From: SIG673 sp045653945
GTDB taxonomy: Bacteria; Bacillota; Clostridia; Oscillospirales; CAG-272
Assembly (NCBI GenBank): GCA_045653945.1
Contig: JAZOML010000045.1
Coordinates: forward strand, 52,387-116,386
Direction of reading: 5' to 3'
DNA length: 64,000 nucleotides
The translations under genes and the position numbers were made by a program. Positions 1 through 9,800 of this stretch are shown piece after piece. The notes beneath the pieces are model-generated. The model was not told the origin of the DNA. It saw nothing but the letters and a program-made list of their open reading frames with translations, and ran no database searches. Position 1 is the first letter of the stretch. Each line of letters begins with the position of its first letter.

Positions 1-1
1 A

Positions 2-439
2 CTTGCGAATATGCTTATGGAGCTGAAATCCTTATATCCTGAGGTGCCGATGCACAAAATATGCATTGAGCTTTCAGCAGATATTCTTTACGAGGACCTT
101 ACGGTGCTTTCGGAACAAATCAGGCTTCTTCGTGAGCTTGGTGTAAGAATTGGGCTTTGTGAGGTTGGAGATCAGTTTTGTCCTGCGTTCAGGCTTTCGG
201 AAATAAGCTTTGATTTTGCGTTCCTTGATAAGTACACAACGGATAGCCTTGGCAGCGACACCGCCGAGAGAATTGCGGGCAGCATAGTCAGATATCTTCA
301 CAGCCTTGACGTAACGGTAGTTGCTCCGATGCTCGATAGCGAGGAAAAGATTGCGAGCGCTAAGGTAATAGGCATCGACGGATATACCGACGTAAATCTT
401 ATAGATGCTGACGGAAACGGAGGGGATAGCGATGAATAA
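2..439 (+). CDS. C-terminal part of a degenerate EAL-domain protein (5' end outside window)
   Basis: The frame is open to the left edge, so only the C-terminal ~145 residues are present. The fold pattern of an EAL (c-di-GMP phosphodiesterase) domain can be followed: CIELSAD sits where ELTES normally is, then the helix QIRLLRELGVRIGL, then CEVGDQF in place of the DDFGTGY loop, and VAPMLDSEEK in place of VAEGVET. The catalytic Asp-Asp and the late Glu are missing, so it should be an inactive, c-di-GMP-binding or purely structural EAL. The stop overlaps the next gene's start by 8 nt (ATGAATAA), implying translational coupling to the TasA-like gene. The upstream half, possibly with a GGDEF domain or membrane segments, cannot be seen. 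Confidence 0.7.
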   Translation, partial: LANMLMELKSLYPEVPMHKICIELSADILYEDLTVLSEQIRLLRELGVRIGLCEVGDQFCPAFRLSEISFDFAFLDKYTTDSLGSDTAERIAGSIVRYLHSLDVTVVAPMLDSEEKIASAKVIGIDGYTDVNLIDADGNGGDSDE

Positions 440-1148
440 CACTCCGAACAATCAGAAGCGATTTGATATACTGAGAAGAACCGCAAAGGAGGTACGAGCC
501 TACCGAGTACGTATGAGGGTGCTGTCGATACTTCTCGTAATGCTTGTGGTGATTACGGGTATTGTATATATGACCTCGGTGCTCTACGAAAAATCGGGTA
601 GCTTTACGGTTAGTGTCGATAAGTATGAAATGACAAAATACGGACTCACTCTTTCGGAAAGCGCCGATATGAAGCATCAATCGTCAAATCTTAACGCAAA
701 GATTGCCGAGAAGATAACTAATATTGCGGGCGAAACCATAAGCCCTAACGTAGACCAGATAGACGGAGAGCATAATGGCAGAAACTACATAGCCTATACG
801 TTTTATGTACAAAATGCGGGCGAGGTTGAAATATCCTACGATTATACAGTTAATATTTCAGGTATAACCAATGCGCTTGATGAGGCGATACGAATACGGC
901 TTTACGTTGACGGTGGCGAGCCTATCACGTATGCTAAAACGAAAAGCGACGGAACGGGTGCTGAGCCGGGTACAACGGAATTCCACTCGGCAAACGTTGC
1001 CACTCGCGGAAGAATAGAGGCGTTTGAGCCACAGGAAAAAACGAAATTTACGGTTGTTATCTGGATAGAGGGTAACGACCCCGATTGCATTGACTGGCTG
1101 ATAGGCGGTAAAATGAAGGTCGAAATGAACATTGGCGTAGTACACTAA
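432..1148 (+). CDS. Membrane-anchored TasA/camelysin-like protein
   Basis: 238 aa. The ATG at 432 is preferred over the in-frame ATG at 405 because GGAGGGG lies just before it. After a basic N-terminus there is one hydrophobic segment (about residues 30-52), followed by SGSFTVSVDKYE and a beta-rich domain. Near the C-terminus is VVIWIEGNDPDC, the same type of ending as the downstream secreted paralogues (YIYYDGKDD, YVYFDGSNA, YIFFDGKDP). There is no clear SipW cleavage motif, so it probably stays anchored, for example as a fibre base or assembly factor. That role is inferred. It is the first complete gene of the operon, coupled to the degenerate EAL gene. Confidence 0.6.
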   Translation: MNNTPNNQKRFDILRRTAKEVRAYRVRMRVLSILLVMLVVITGIVYMTSVLYEKSGSFTVSVDKYEMTKYGLTLSESADMKHQSSNLNAKIAEKITNIAGETISPNVDQIDGEHNGRNYIAYTFYVQNAGEVEISYDYTVNISGITNALDEAIRIRLYVDGGEPITYAKTKSDGTGAEPGTTEFHSANVATRGRIEAFEPQEKTKFTVVIWIEGNDPDCIDWLIGGKMKVEMNIGVVH

Positions 1149-1251
1149 AATAAACTACAATTTGCTTTGCTATGGGGAGGCGTCCCTGTTTCAAGGTTTA
1201 ATATATAAACAAAAAAACAAAAAAATAAATTTCCAAAAGGAGAAAAAGAAA

Positions 1252-1986
1252 ATGAAAAAAATGACACGTAAGCTTATCCCCGCATTTATTATGCTGCTTG
1301 TTTCGGCAATTATGCTCTCAACGGCATCTTATGCTTGGTTTGCAAACAGCTACAACGTAACCGCAGACGGAATGAGCGTTAAGGTAAATTCCGATGCAAA
1401 GTTTCTCTTAATTTCGGATGACAACATAGAATTTGATGATTCCGTAACTCTTGAAGAAAATAACACCGCCGTTGTTGACCTTGTAACCGCAACTCTTACC
1501 GACGGCGAGATTGATTGGTTTACCGGTACAAGCACCGAAGCAGACGATCCTAACGCATCAAGCCCCCTTACTCCTGTTGATGATGAAAAATTAGGTAGAT
1601 ACGTTCTTACAAAGACCTTCTATGTAAAGCTTTCCGACGGTTCTAACGGTTCTCTTTACAACCTTGAAATCAGCGGCGTAACCATTACCGGAAGCAGCAA
1701 CCTTAAGAGTGCTGTAAGAGTTATCGCAAAGGGTGCTGACGGTGCACAGCTTTGGAAGACCAATAAGGTTGAGGACGTGCTTCAGGATGCAATGGTAGAG
1801 GATACCGCAGCAGGCAACTCTGAGTGCCTTATCAGTGAAATAACCAAGGGAACTGCAAAAGAGGTTACCGTTTACATTTACTACGACGGTAAGGATGACT
1901 CCGCATTTATCAACAACGCAGGCGCTCTTGATTACATTGGCGTAAGTGTTTCCTTCACTGCAACCCCCGTTAACCCCAACGCTTAA
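1252..1986 (+). CDS. SipW-dependent TasA-like secreted subunit A
   Basis: 244 aa. Start chosen at 1252 because AAAAGGAG lies about 9 nt upstream; an upstream in-frame extension has no ribosome site. The signal region is KKMTRKLIPAF, then a hydrophobic core, then LSTASYAWFANS, the signature of substrates of SipW-type signal peptidases such as TasA and camelysin. The mature part is beta-rich, acidic and cysteine-free, ending with a VYIYYDGKDD motif and a final strand. Codon use is strongly biased (mostly AAG for Lys, GGT for Gly, ACC for Thr), like the ribosomal genes in this window, which suggests an abundant product. By homology it could be a fibre or biofilm-matrix subunit; polymerisation is inferred. 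Confidence 0.75.
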   Translation: MKKMTRKLIPAFIMLLVSAIMLSTASYAWFANSYNVTADGMSVKVNSDAKFLLISDDNIEFDDSVTLEENNTAVVDLVTATLTDGEIDWFTGTSTEADDPNASSPLTPVDDEKLGRYVLTKTFYVKLSDGSNGSLYNLEISGVTITGSSNLKSAVRVIAKGADGAQLWKTNKVEDVLQDAMVEDTAAGNSECLISEITKGTAKEVTVYIYYDGKDDSAFINNAGALDYIGVSVSFTATPVNPNA

Positions 1987-2012
1987 TTTGAATTAAAGAG
2001 AGGAAATACATA

Positions 2013-3296
2013 ATGAAGACAAAATCCAAACGCTTAATATTTGCGATATGTCTGCTTCTTGTATCCGCAACTCTTCTCGGCACAGCATCCTATGCTTGGT
2101 TCTCTATGAACACCGAGGTTACCGTTGACGGTATTGAGGTTGAGGCATATTCTGATTCGCTCTTCCTCGAGGTTAGCCAAAACGCAACAAGCGACTTTGC
2201 AACCTCCACCACCTTTGAAAATGACAAGGCATATTTAAGACTTGCCAAGCACGGCTTTGCAGCCACCGCATACACCCTTACAGCAACTCTCGTTTCAACC
2301 GACACCTACTATGACGGAGAAACGGTATACTACGAGAAGGTAGAATATGCTGATTCAAACTTAAAGTACGTTGTAGCAACCGGTCTTGATACCGCAAGCC
2401 CTCTTGTAGGTCTTTACAAGGAAGCAGACTTCGTAAAGATTGAAAATCAAAATGCAGTTGCTGACACTGCGACAACCTACTATGAAAAGCTTGGCACCAA
2501 ATATGCTAAGATTTCCATAGCTCAGGGTGAGAAGACCGTTGGCTACTACACCTTAACCGATATTGATCCCGAAACCACCGGTACGTACGACGGTACAGGC
2601 AGCTACTACAAGCTTGCTGAAAACGGCACTGACTACTATCTTGTAAGCAACCTTTCTCGCGGTACAAACGTAAAGGATAAGTACTACACCCTTTCCAGCA
2701 TTACCGCTATCAGCACCGATACTGCGGTTGATAATAACGTAACCGAGTTTACAGGTAACGCATACGTAAAGAACGGTAACGATTATTCGCTTCTCGGTAG
2801 CTTCACCGCTCAAAATATCAAGGATCTTCTTTACTTCGGCAGAACCTACGCAGATGACGTAAACGACGTTGAGGGCAACAAGAACGGAACACTTAGCATC
2901 ATCAAGGAGGCAAATCTTGACGATTACCGCCTTATGAACACTGTATATCTCCGTAACGCAGTTAACACCAACGATTCTCGCAACCTTAGAGCAAACTTCA
3001 ACGTTACAGGCGAGAGCGTAGTAAAGAGCTCTCTTACCGTTCTTCTCGTTGTAACCGATGGAAGCGGTAAGCTTGTTAACACCGTAACCTATAACAACGG
3101 AACAACAACCTACGGCAGCGGCGATACCATTATCAACCTTCTTAAGGGTAACACCGCCGAGACCTTAACGGTAGATATCTACGTTTACTTTGACGGTTCT
3201 AATGCCGACGTTAACAACCAGACCGACGGCGTTCTTGAGCTTTCCGGTCACGGCGTTGAGATTGAGTTCACAATCGACAAGCCTGATTACAACTGA
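2013..3296 (+). CDS. SipW-dependent TasA-like secreted subunit B with YY-rich repeat insertion
   Basis: 427 aa, 26 nt after subunit A, with GAGAGG upstream of the ATG. The signal is KSKRLIFAICLLLVSATLLG then TASYAWFSMN. The N-terminal strand pattern (VTVDGIEVEAYSDSLFLEVS) and C-terminal VDIYVYFDGSNA match subunits A and C. Between them, at about residues 85-270, is a Tyr/Thr-rich stretch with imperfect repeats built around paired tyrosines followed by Lys or Leu (TYYDG, VYYEK, TYYEK, SYYKL, YYTLS). Codon bias is as strong as in subunit A. It is probably a major or decorating fibre subunit whose inserted repeats are surface exposed; this is inference from paralogy. Confidence 0.75.
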   Translation: MKTKSKRLIFAICLLLVSATLLGTASYAWFSMNTEVTVDGIEVEAYSDSLFLEVSQNATSDFATSTTFENDKAYLRLAKHGFAATAYTLTATLVSTDTYYDGETVYYEKVEYADSNLKYVVATGLDTASPLVGLYKEADFVKIENQNAVADTATTYYEKLGTKYAKISIAQGEKTVGYYTLTDIDPETTGTYDGTGSYYKLAENGTDYYLVSNLSRGTNVKDKYYTLSSITAISTDTAVDNNVTEFTGNAYVKNGNDYSLLGSFTAQNIKDLLYFGRTYADDVNDVEGNKNGTLSIIKEANLDDYRLMNTVYLRNAVNTNDSRNLRANFNVTGESVVKSSLTVLLVVTDGSGKLVNTVTYNNGTTTYGSGDTIINLLKGNTAETLTVDIYVYFDGSNADVNNQTDGVLELSGHGVEIEFTIDKPDYN

Positions 3297-3334
3297 TTTT
3301 AAAACCTAAATTTAAGTGAGGATGGCAAACTATT

Positions 3335-4390
3335 ATGAAAGGGAAGATCATTTGGTCATTTTGGCTTGTAGCATTGCTCGCCGTAATAACCTCTACGGCT
3401 TCCTATGCTTGGCTTGCCATTAACACTACGGCACAGGTCCGAGGCTTCAAGGTAGACCTTATTTGTGATTCGGTTTACCTTGAAATCTCGGCTCAAGCCG
3501 GGCAAGGATACGATAAAGAGGTTTCATTTGACGAAATCTCATATAGAAAAAGCTCTAACACACACGAAATGCTTTTAGTGTCATACGGCACTGTTCCCGA
3601 CAGTGGGGCGCTTCAAATTTATAAGACGCAGATAGATTCGAAGAAGGCTTCTTCATACGGAAAAGACGGCACGTACAATGGCGGAGATACAAGATTTTAT
3701 CTTCCGTCGTACTCTAGCATAGGCAAAGGTGAGCATAATTTCGTTGACGTTACAAGCGACCTTAAAATCGGTCAAAGCCTTGTCGGTTACTACGTAATCG
3801 AGGAGCAAGGCTCACACGTAAATTCACAAAACGGCGATACGCTCTATTACGTTAAAAGCGTAAGAGAAAACGGTGCTGTCGATTACTCCTGTATAGGAAC
3901 GTTTGCAGTCGGTCAAAGACTGGCGGCAAGAAAATATTGGGGATATTCAAGCTCCACGCTTGAAAATGAGTCCCAATCTAAAAACATAATGAACGTTGTT
4001 TCAATGGACCTTCCGACAGAGCAGTATAGCCTTAGAAAAAGAGTATATATACGAGGCTCAAAGGGAACGGTTGATGCAAGAAATCTCGCTGTTACGGAGG
4101 TTGAAATCGGCGGTCAGCGACACGCACTGACTGATTCGATAAGCATATTTTTCGTAGCACGTTCAGGTAATGAAAAATCGGCAACGGCAATATACAGTCA
4201 TAGAGATTCCGAGCACTTTGACGGAAAGCTTTTTGACGAAATACTCGGTGATGAAATGGAAACGGTTACCGTTGATATGTATATATTTTTCGACGGCAAG
4301 GACCCGGGTGCTCATAACGTTAACACCGATGAGCTGACGTCGCATACCGTAACCGTAAAATTCGGTGTTGATAACCACAAGTATAACTAA
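3335..4390 (+). CDS. SipW-dependent TasA-like secreted subunit C
   Basis: 351 aa, paralogue of subunit B. GTGAGGA lies upstream of the ATG at 3335. The signal has a hydrophobic core then STASYAWLAIN (Leu where A and B have Phe). The shared N-terminal strands (RGFKVDLICDSVYLEIS) and C-terminal VDMYIFFDGKDP are present. A Tyr-containing insertion in the middle (about residues 75-200: LKIGQSLVGYY, DTLYYV) resembles the one in subunit B. Codon bias is weaker than in A and B (more AAA, more mixed synonyms), suggesting a less abundant, minor component. It is directly followed by the first signal peptidase gene. Confidence 0.7.
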   Translation: MKGKIIWSFWLVALLAVITSTASYAWLAINTTAQVRGFKVDLICDSVYLEISAQAGQGYDKEVSFDEISYRKSSNTHEMLLVSYGTVPDSGALQIYKTQIDSKKASSYGKDGTYNGGDTRFYLPSYSSIGKGEHNFVDVTSDLKIGQSLVGYYVIEEQGSHVNSQNGDTLYYVKSVRENGAVDYSCIGTFAVGQRLAARKYWGYSSSTLENESQSKNIMNVVSMDLPTEQYSLRKRVYIRGSKGTVDARNLAVTEVEIGGQRHALTDSISIFFVARSGNEKSATAIYSHRDSEHFDGKLFDEILGDEMETVTVDMYIFFDGKDPGAHNVNTDELTSHTVTVKFGVDNHKYN

Positions 4391-4423
4391 AAATATTATA
4401 ACGGTAAGTGAGGTACTGTTTAT

Positions 4424-5176
4424 ATGGAAAACACACAAAATAAGGGCTTTAAGCAATGGTTTAAGGACCTGAATAAGAAAAAGATACTGTCTGTGGCACT
4501 AAACGTGCTGATTTGGGCATTTGTGATACTTTCATTGTTGATAACAATACTTGTATTCTCAGCTCAAAGTAATGATGACGGCGTTCCGTCAATATTCGGA
4601 AACAGCCTTATCACAATATCCAGCGATTCAATGTCCCCTATATATGAAAAGGGCGACCTTGTATTTATGGAAAAGCTTGACGATGAGGGAATTAATAACC
4701 TCAAGGTCGGCGATATTATTACCTTCCGTGCACCTATTGATCTTGATAACGACGGTATGTCGGGCGACCTCAATACGCACAGAATAGTAGAAGTCCTTGA
4801 CGGACAAAACAGATACGTTACAAAGGGAGATCATAACCCAGGTAAGGATAACGAGGGAGATACCCCCTATACGGTACATAAATCCGATATAATCGGAATT
4901 TGCACCGAGGACGATAAAATCGGCGGACTTGGCGACGTTATAACCTTCCTTCGTTCTTCGCTCGGATTTTTCCTTTGTATAGTTTTACCCCTTATACTCT
5001 TTTTCCTTTACGAGCTTTATAACTTCATCAGCATTATCGTATCGGAGCGCGCAAAGAAGGCGGCTGCCGAAGGTGTAGACGAGGAAGAAATAAAAAAGCG
5101 TGCTATCGAGGAATACCTTGCAGCACAGGCGGCAAAGGAAAATACCGAAAATACTTCGGATGAAAAAGACGAATAA
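4424..5176 (+). CDS. SipW-type signal peptidase I (first copy)
   Basis: 250 aa membrane peptidase of the SipW/ER (S26B) type. One membrane segment (about residues 21-46) precedes SSDSMSP, giving the catalytic Ser69. NTHRIVEV supplies His119, the general base that replaces the Lys of ordinary bacterial type I enzymes. VTKGDHNPGKDNEG is the conserved late box. A second membrane segment (about 176-202) is followed by a charged, Ala/Glu/Lys-rich cytoplasmic tail. Lying directly after three TASYAW-type precursors, it very likely cleaves them on the outer face of the membrane. A second, shorter paralogue occurs at 9903 in the same operon. Confidence 0.88.
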   Translation: MENTQNKGFKQWFKDLNKKKILSVALNVLIWAFVILSLLITILVFSAQSNDDGVPSIFGNSLITISSDSMSPIYEKGDLVFMEKLDDEGINNLKVGDIITFRAPIDLDNDGMSGDLNTHRIVEVLDGQNRYVTKGDHNPGKDNEGDTPYTVHKSDIIGICTEDDKIGGLGDVITFLRSSLGFFLCIVLPLILFFLYELYNFISIIVSERAKKAAAEGVDEEEIKKRAIEEYLAAQAAKENTENTSDEKDE

Positions 5177-5254
5177 TTAACCTTGAAAATAATTTGTTAA
5201 AGCAATAGAAGATATAAATATGATAAAAAATATGATGAAAGGGGGAAGGATATA

Positions 5255-6796
5255 GTGGGAGCCTTTTTAGATTGGTTTTTTGCGTTTTTAACGACTATGA
5301 TAGACGGAATATGGAAGATAATTTCGGGCCTTTTTGGTGGAATTCTTCAGATATTCAACGTTGTCGAATACATAAATCAGTTCAATGCGTATAAGGACGG
5401 TTTTTCAGTTCTTGATTGGATACTTGCAATAATTTCGTTCCTTATCGTAATGGCTATATGGGCTATTGTTATCTATATGCTTTTCCTTCTTATAAGAAAG
5501 TATATAAGATTCCGCAAGTCGGCAGTTGGAAACGAGGACCTGCTTGAGGAGGTTGCGGAGCTTCACCGAGACGTTATTAAGCTTAATAACGAAAAGGAAA
5601 GAATTCTTGCCCTTAAAATAGGACAAACAGGTGTTCCCCTCGACGTGCTTAATGGCATATATGAGGAGGAAGGCGAAGAAGAGGTCGACGAGGAGCTTGA
5701 GGAACAAACCGCGCTTCCACCGAGATTTGCCAAGCTCGATGCTATTGATAATAAATACATTTACTATAATCCCCCCGAATACAGAAGGGATTTCACCTTA
5801 AAAGAAATTTGCGAAACGTTCCGTAATTTCGCCTGCTCACGTATGGGACTTTACTATGAGGAAAAGGTCGTAAGACTTCTTTTTGCGGGCTTTGCCTCTA
5901 CAAAGCTTATAATTTTGCAGGGTATTTCGGGTACAGGTAAAACTTCGCTTCCCTATGCCTTTGGTAAATTCGTTGAGAACGACTCGACTATCGTGTCGGT
6001 TCAGCCCTCGTGGAGAGACCGCACCGAGCTTTTCGGATACTTCAACGAATTCTCAAAGAAATTCAACGAAACCGACGTTCTTAGAAGAATATACGAGGCT
6101 TCATATAACGATGACGTTAACGTAATTATACTCGACGAGCTTAATATAGCGCGTATAGAGTACTACTTTGCGGAGATGCTGTCCATTATGGAAATGCCCG
6201 ATTTTGATGAGTGGAGAATAGAGCTTGTTCCATCGCCTTGGATAAACGACCCGAAAAACCTAAAAGACGGAAAGCTTCTTATTCCGCAAAACACTTGGTA
6301 CGTGGGTACGGCTAACAACGACGATACGACCTTCGCTATTTCGGATAAGGTATATGACCGTGCACTGACTATCAATATAGATAGCAAGGGCGTGGCTTTT
6401 GACGCCCCCGATACACCGCCTGCAAGAATAAGCTATACGTATCTTAATTCGCTTTACGAGAGGGCAATCAGCGAAAGCCCCGTAGAGCAGAAATATCTTG
6501 ATATGATTGAAGACCTTGATAACTACGTAATCAAGAAATTCAGAGTAGCATTTGGTAACCGTATTATGAAGCAGCTCAAGGCATTTGTGCCTGTTTACGT
6601 TGCGTGCGGCGGTACGGTAGAGGAGGGAATTGACCATATACTTGCCACAAAGGTATTCAGAAAGTTTGAGTCGCTCAACCTCTCTCTTATCAGAGATGAA
6701 ATAAAGGGACTTATCAACTACCTCAATACCCTGTTCGGTAAAGGCACTATGGTATCCTGCATAGAATTCCTCGAAAGACTTCAACGCACCTATTAA
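5255..6796 (+). CDS. Membrane-anchored McrB-like AAA+ ATPase
   Basis: 513 aa. GTG start fixed by GGGGGAAGG immediately upstream. Two hydrophobic stretches (about residues 5-32 and 54-82) precede a charged, probably coiled segment and an acidic linker (EEEGEEEVDEELEE). The AAA+ domain follows from about 185: Walker A GISGTGKTS (Lys229), Walker B VIILDELN (Asp294, Glu295), the McrB-like sensor VGTANNDD and an arginine-finger-like DKVYDRA. The core resembles the McrB/MoxR ATPases that pair with McrC or DUF2357 proteins. No DNA-binding domain is evident and the N-terminus is membrane-inserted, so a restriction role is unlikely. A role in remodelling or export of surface proteins is inferred from neighbouring SipW and TasA-like genes. 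Confidence 0.75.
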   Translation: MGAFLDWFFAFLTTMIDGIWKIISGLFGGILQIFNVVEYINQFNAYKDGFSVLDWILAIISFLIVMAIWAIVIYMLFLLIRKYIRFRKSAVGNEDLLEEVAELHRDVIKLNNEKERILALKIGQTGVPLDVLNGIYEEEGEEEVDEELEEQTALPPRFAKLDAIDNKYIYYNPPEYRRDFTLKEICETFRNFACSRMGLYYEEKVVRLLFAGFASTKLIILQGISGTGKTSLPYAFGKFVENDSTIVSVQPSWRDRTELFGYFNEFSKKFNETDVLRRIYEASYNDDVNVIILDELNIARIEYYFAEMLSIMEMPDFDEWRIELVPSPWINDPKNLKDGKLLIPQNTWYVGTANNDDTTFAISDKVYDRALTINIDSKGVAFDAPDTPPARISYTYLNSLYERAISESPVEQKYLDMIEDLDNYVIKKFRVAFGNRIMKQLKAFVPVYVACGGTVEEGIDHILATKVFRKFESLNLSLIRDEIKGLINYLNTLFGKGTMVSCIEFLERLQRTY

Positions 6797-6821
6797 TTTT
6801 TAAAGAAGGGAGAACGTACAA

Positions 6822-9800
6822 ATGAATAAGTTTTACGATGAACTGAAGGACAAGGCGTTCTCCGCATTCAGAACGCTTGCAAAAAATTGCTCACAGTTCG
6901 AGGACGCCAATATGCTCGTTGGCTCAGCCGATACAAAGGTTTCGCTCACGAGAAGTAAGGTGTCAAAATCTATTGATACCGAGTGGATTGAAAGAATAGA
7001 GGCGGCAATTCCGTCGCTTGATATAATTATCCGCAATCCGTCGGTTGCCATTGAAGACGTTGACGAGGTTTTACCGGTAGAGCTTTCAAAGCATATAACC
7101 GAAAAATCTATAAAGCATCTTGCTCAGCATACGAATTTTATTCTGGATATAAAAGAGGACGGCGAGGTTGTTCCGCAAAAGATACTTAACGTTTTCCACG
7201 AGGAAACTCACCTGACCTATGAGAATAAATTCGTAAATACCCTACTTAATCGACTCTTTGCCTTTGTTGATAAGCGTATTCGCGCCCTTGATGGCACGAG
7301 CGGAATAGAAATGGATTACAAATTCGGCTATAACACCGAGTTTGAACACTTCATATCTGACGATGGCAGTCGAAATTCGGCTCGGATTAATCTCCAAATT
7401 GAGCTGACCTCACCTGTCAATGAGGAGATGTCCGAGTCCGATTTAGAAATCAACGAGAGATATAAGGAAACTCTCGAAAGAATAAAACGTATAAATATGG
7501 CTCTTATATCATACCGTTCATCTGCGTTTGCGCAGAAGCTCGGCAGAAACTATGTAAGACCTCCCGTTATAAGAACTAACGCAATACTTAAAAACAAGAA
7601 TTTAAAGGAATGCCTTAACCTTTGGGAATATATTGAGGAATACGATAAGGTCGGCTATACTGTCGTGGGCGACAAGTATTACGAGATGCCTTCGGAAAAA
7701 TTTGTGGGCGGTATGTATTCCCCGATTGCTCTTCAGTACCTCACACTGTATAGTAGTATTCACGAGGGACTTGAGGATAACCGACTTATTTCGCAAAAGC
7801 ACCTGTTTGAAACCTTCCCCGAATTTGACGATGAGATTGAAAACGAGGAAATAGACGATTATCAGGTATACGATTCGGAATACAAAAAGCTTGTACCCGT
7901 ATCTCGCCTGATGAATAACCGCAAAAAGCTTTCCGAGGACGAAAAGCGAGTAAGAGCAGCGCTTATTGTAGCGCTCAAGGCGGACGAGCTACTTAACGCC
8001 GAGGAGCTTGGAAAGGAAGCGGAGGCTCGCAGACTGGCAAGAGAAAGACGCCTTGCCGAGGAGGAAGAAAGACGCCTAGAAAGGGAAAGACAGCTTGCAG
8101 CCGAGGAGGAAGCAAGAAGACTTGCGGAGGAGGAAGCGGAAAAGAATAAAATCAAGAGCGTTGTTGCAGTACGATATAGCCGCTCCTTTATGTCAAGATA
8201 TATTCAGGCGGAGTCCTTTTTACAGGATTGGTACTGCGAAATCAAAAACGAGCTTCTTAGCTATAAGAACGTAAAATCAAGAATTTCTTGGTCAAGAGAA
8301 ACCTTTAAGCTTGGAAGAACACAACTTGCAAGGATTAACGTAAGGGGAAGAAAAACACTTTATCTGTATCTTGCTATTAACCCAGAACTTCTTGAAGGAA
8401 CTAAATATCAGTTTGAAACGGTTGAGGGTGAATACCCCGTTCTTATCAAAATTACAAGCAATAGAAGAAAGTCTCACGCACTTGCAGTTATCGGAATACT
8501 TGCTGGTAATCTCGGACTTACCCGTACGGAGCGCATAGCGGAGGATTACCGCCTGACGTATGAGGACGACGATAAGCTGATTGAAAAGGGACTTATCAAG
8601 ATGATACTGCCAAAGGGTGTAAAGCTTGATGAAAGCATTGCAACGGTAAAGGCAGACATCTACATAAATTCAAAAAAGGAAAAAGCAACACTCCAAACTC
8701 CACCGCCCGTCGAGGAGGTAGAGGAAACTCCGGTTTTGAAGCCCAGAATATGCGCAGTAGCGGTAAAATACAGTCGCTCATTTACGGCAAGATATATACA
8801 GTCGGATGCGATGTTGCAGGATTGGTACGTCGAAATCAAAAACGAACTTCTTAGCTATAAGAAGGTAAAATCAAGAATTTCCTGGTCAAAGGAAACCTTC
8901 AAGCTTGGAAGAACGCATATTGCAAAGATTAACGCAAGAGGAAAGAAAAAACTTTATTTATATCTTGCAATCTCCCCTGCACTTCTTGAAGGAACTAAAT
9001 ATCAGTTTGAAACGGTTGAGGGTGAATACCCCGTTCTTATCAAAATCACAAGCAACAGAAGAAAGGCTCACGCACTTGCAGTTATCGGAATACTTGCTGG
9101 TAATCTCGGACTTACCCGTACGGAGCGCATAGCGGAGGATTACCGTCTGCCGTATGAGGACGACGATAAGCTGATTGAAAAGGGACTTACCAAGATGATA
9201 CTGCCAAAGGGTGTAACGCTTGATGAAAGCGTTGCGACGGTAAAGGCGGACATCTACATAAATTCAAAAAAGAAAAAAGCAACACTCAAAGCTCCACCGC
9301 CCGTCGAGGAGGTAGAGGAAATTCCGGTTTTGAAGCCCAGAATATGCGCAGTAGCGGTAAAATACAGGCGTTCATTTACGGCGAGATATATACAGGCGGA
9401 CCCTGTATTGCAGGATTGGTATACCGAGATTAAAAACGGATTTTTGTCTTATTCGGACGTAAAATCAAGAATTTCTTGGTCAAAGGAAACCTTTAAGATA
9501 GGCAGAACTCATATTGCAAAGATAAACGTTAAGGGTAAAAAGACACTTGATTTGTATTTTGCAATAGACCCCGCACTGCTTTCGGACACAAAATTCCGCT
9601 TTGAAACAGTAGAGGGAGATTACCCTGTACGTATCAAGGTTACAAGCGACAGAAGAAAGGCGCTTGCGCTAAGACTTATAAAATTCGTTGCACAAAGCCT
9701 TAAGCTTAAGGCTACGGAGAGAATACCTCAAAATTACAGACAACCGTTTGAGGATGACGAAAGGCTGATTGCAAACGGACTTATCAAAATGATACTTCCA

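Noticed and set aside
1171..1190. Attenuator hairpin between the anchored TasA-like gene and subunit A
   Set aside because: GGGA-GGCG-TCCC is only four base pairs and lacks a T-run; too weak to call.
6260..6784. A 174-codon minus-strand frame
   Set aside because: Lies antisense within the AAA+ gene with no ribosome site and no recognisable protein pattern.
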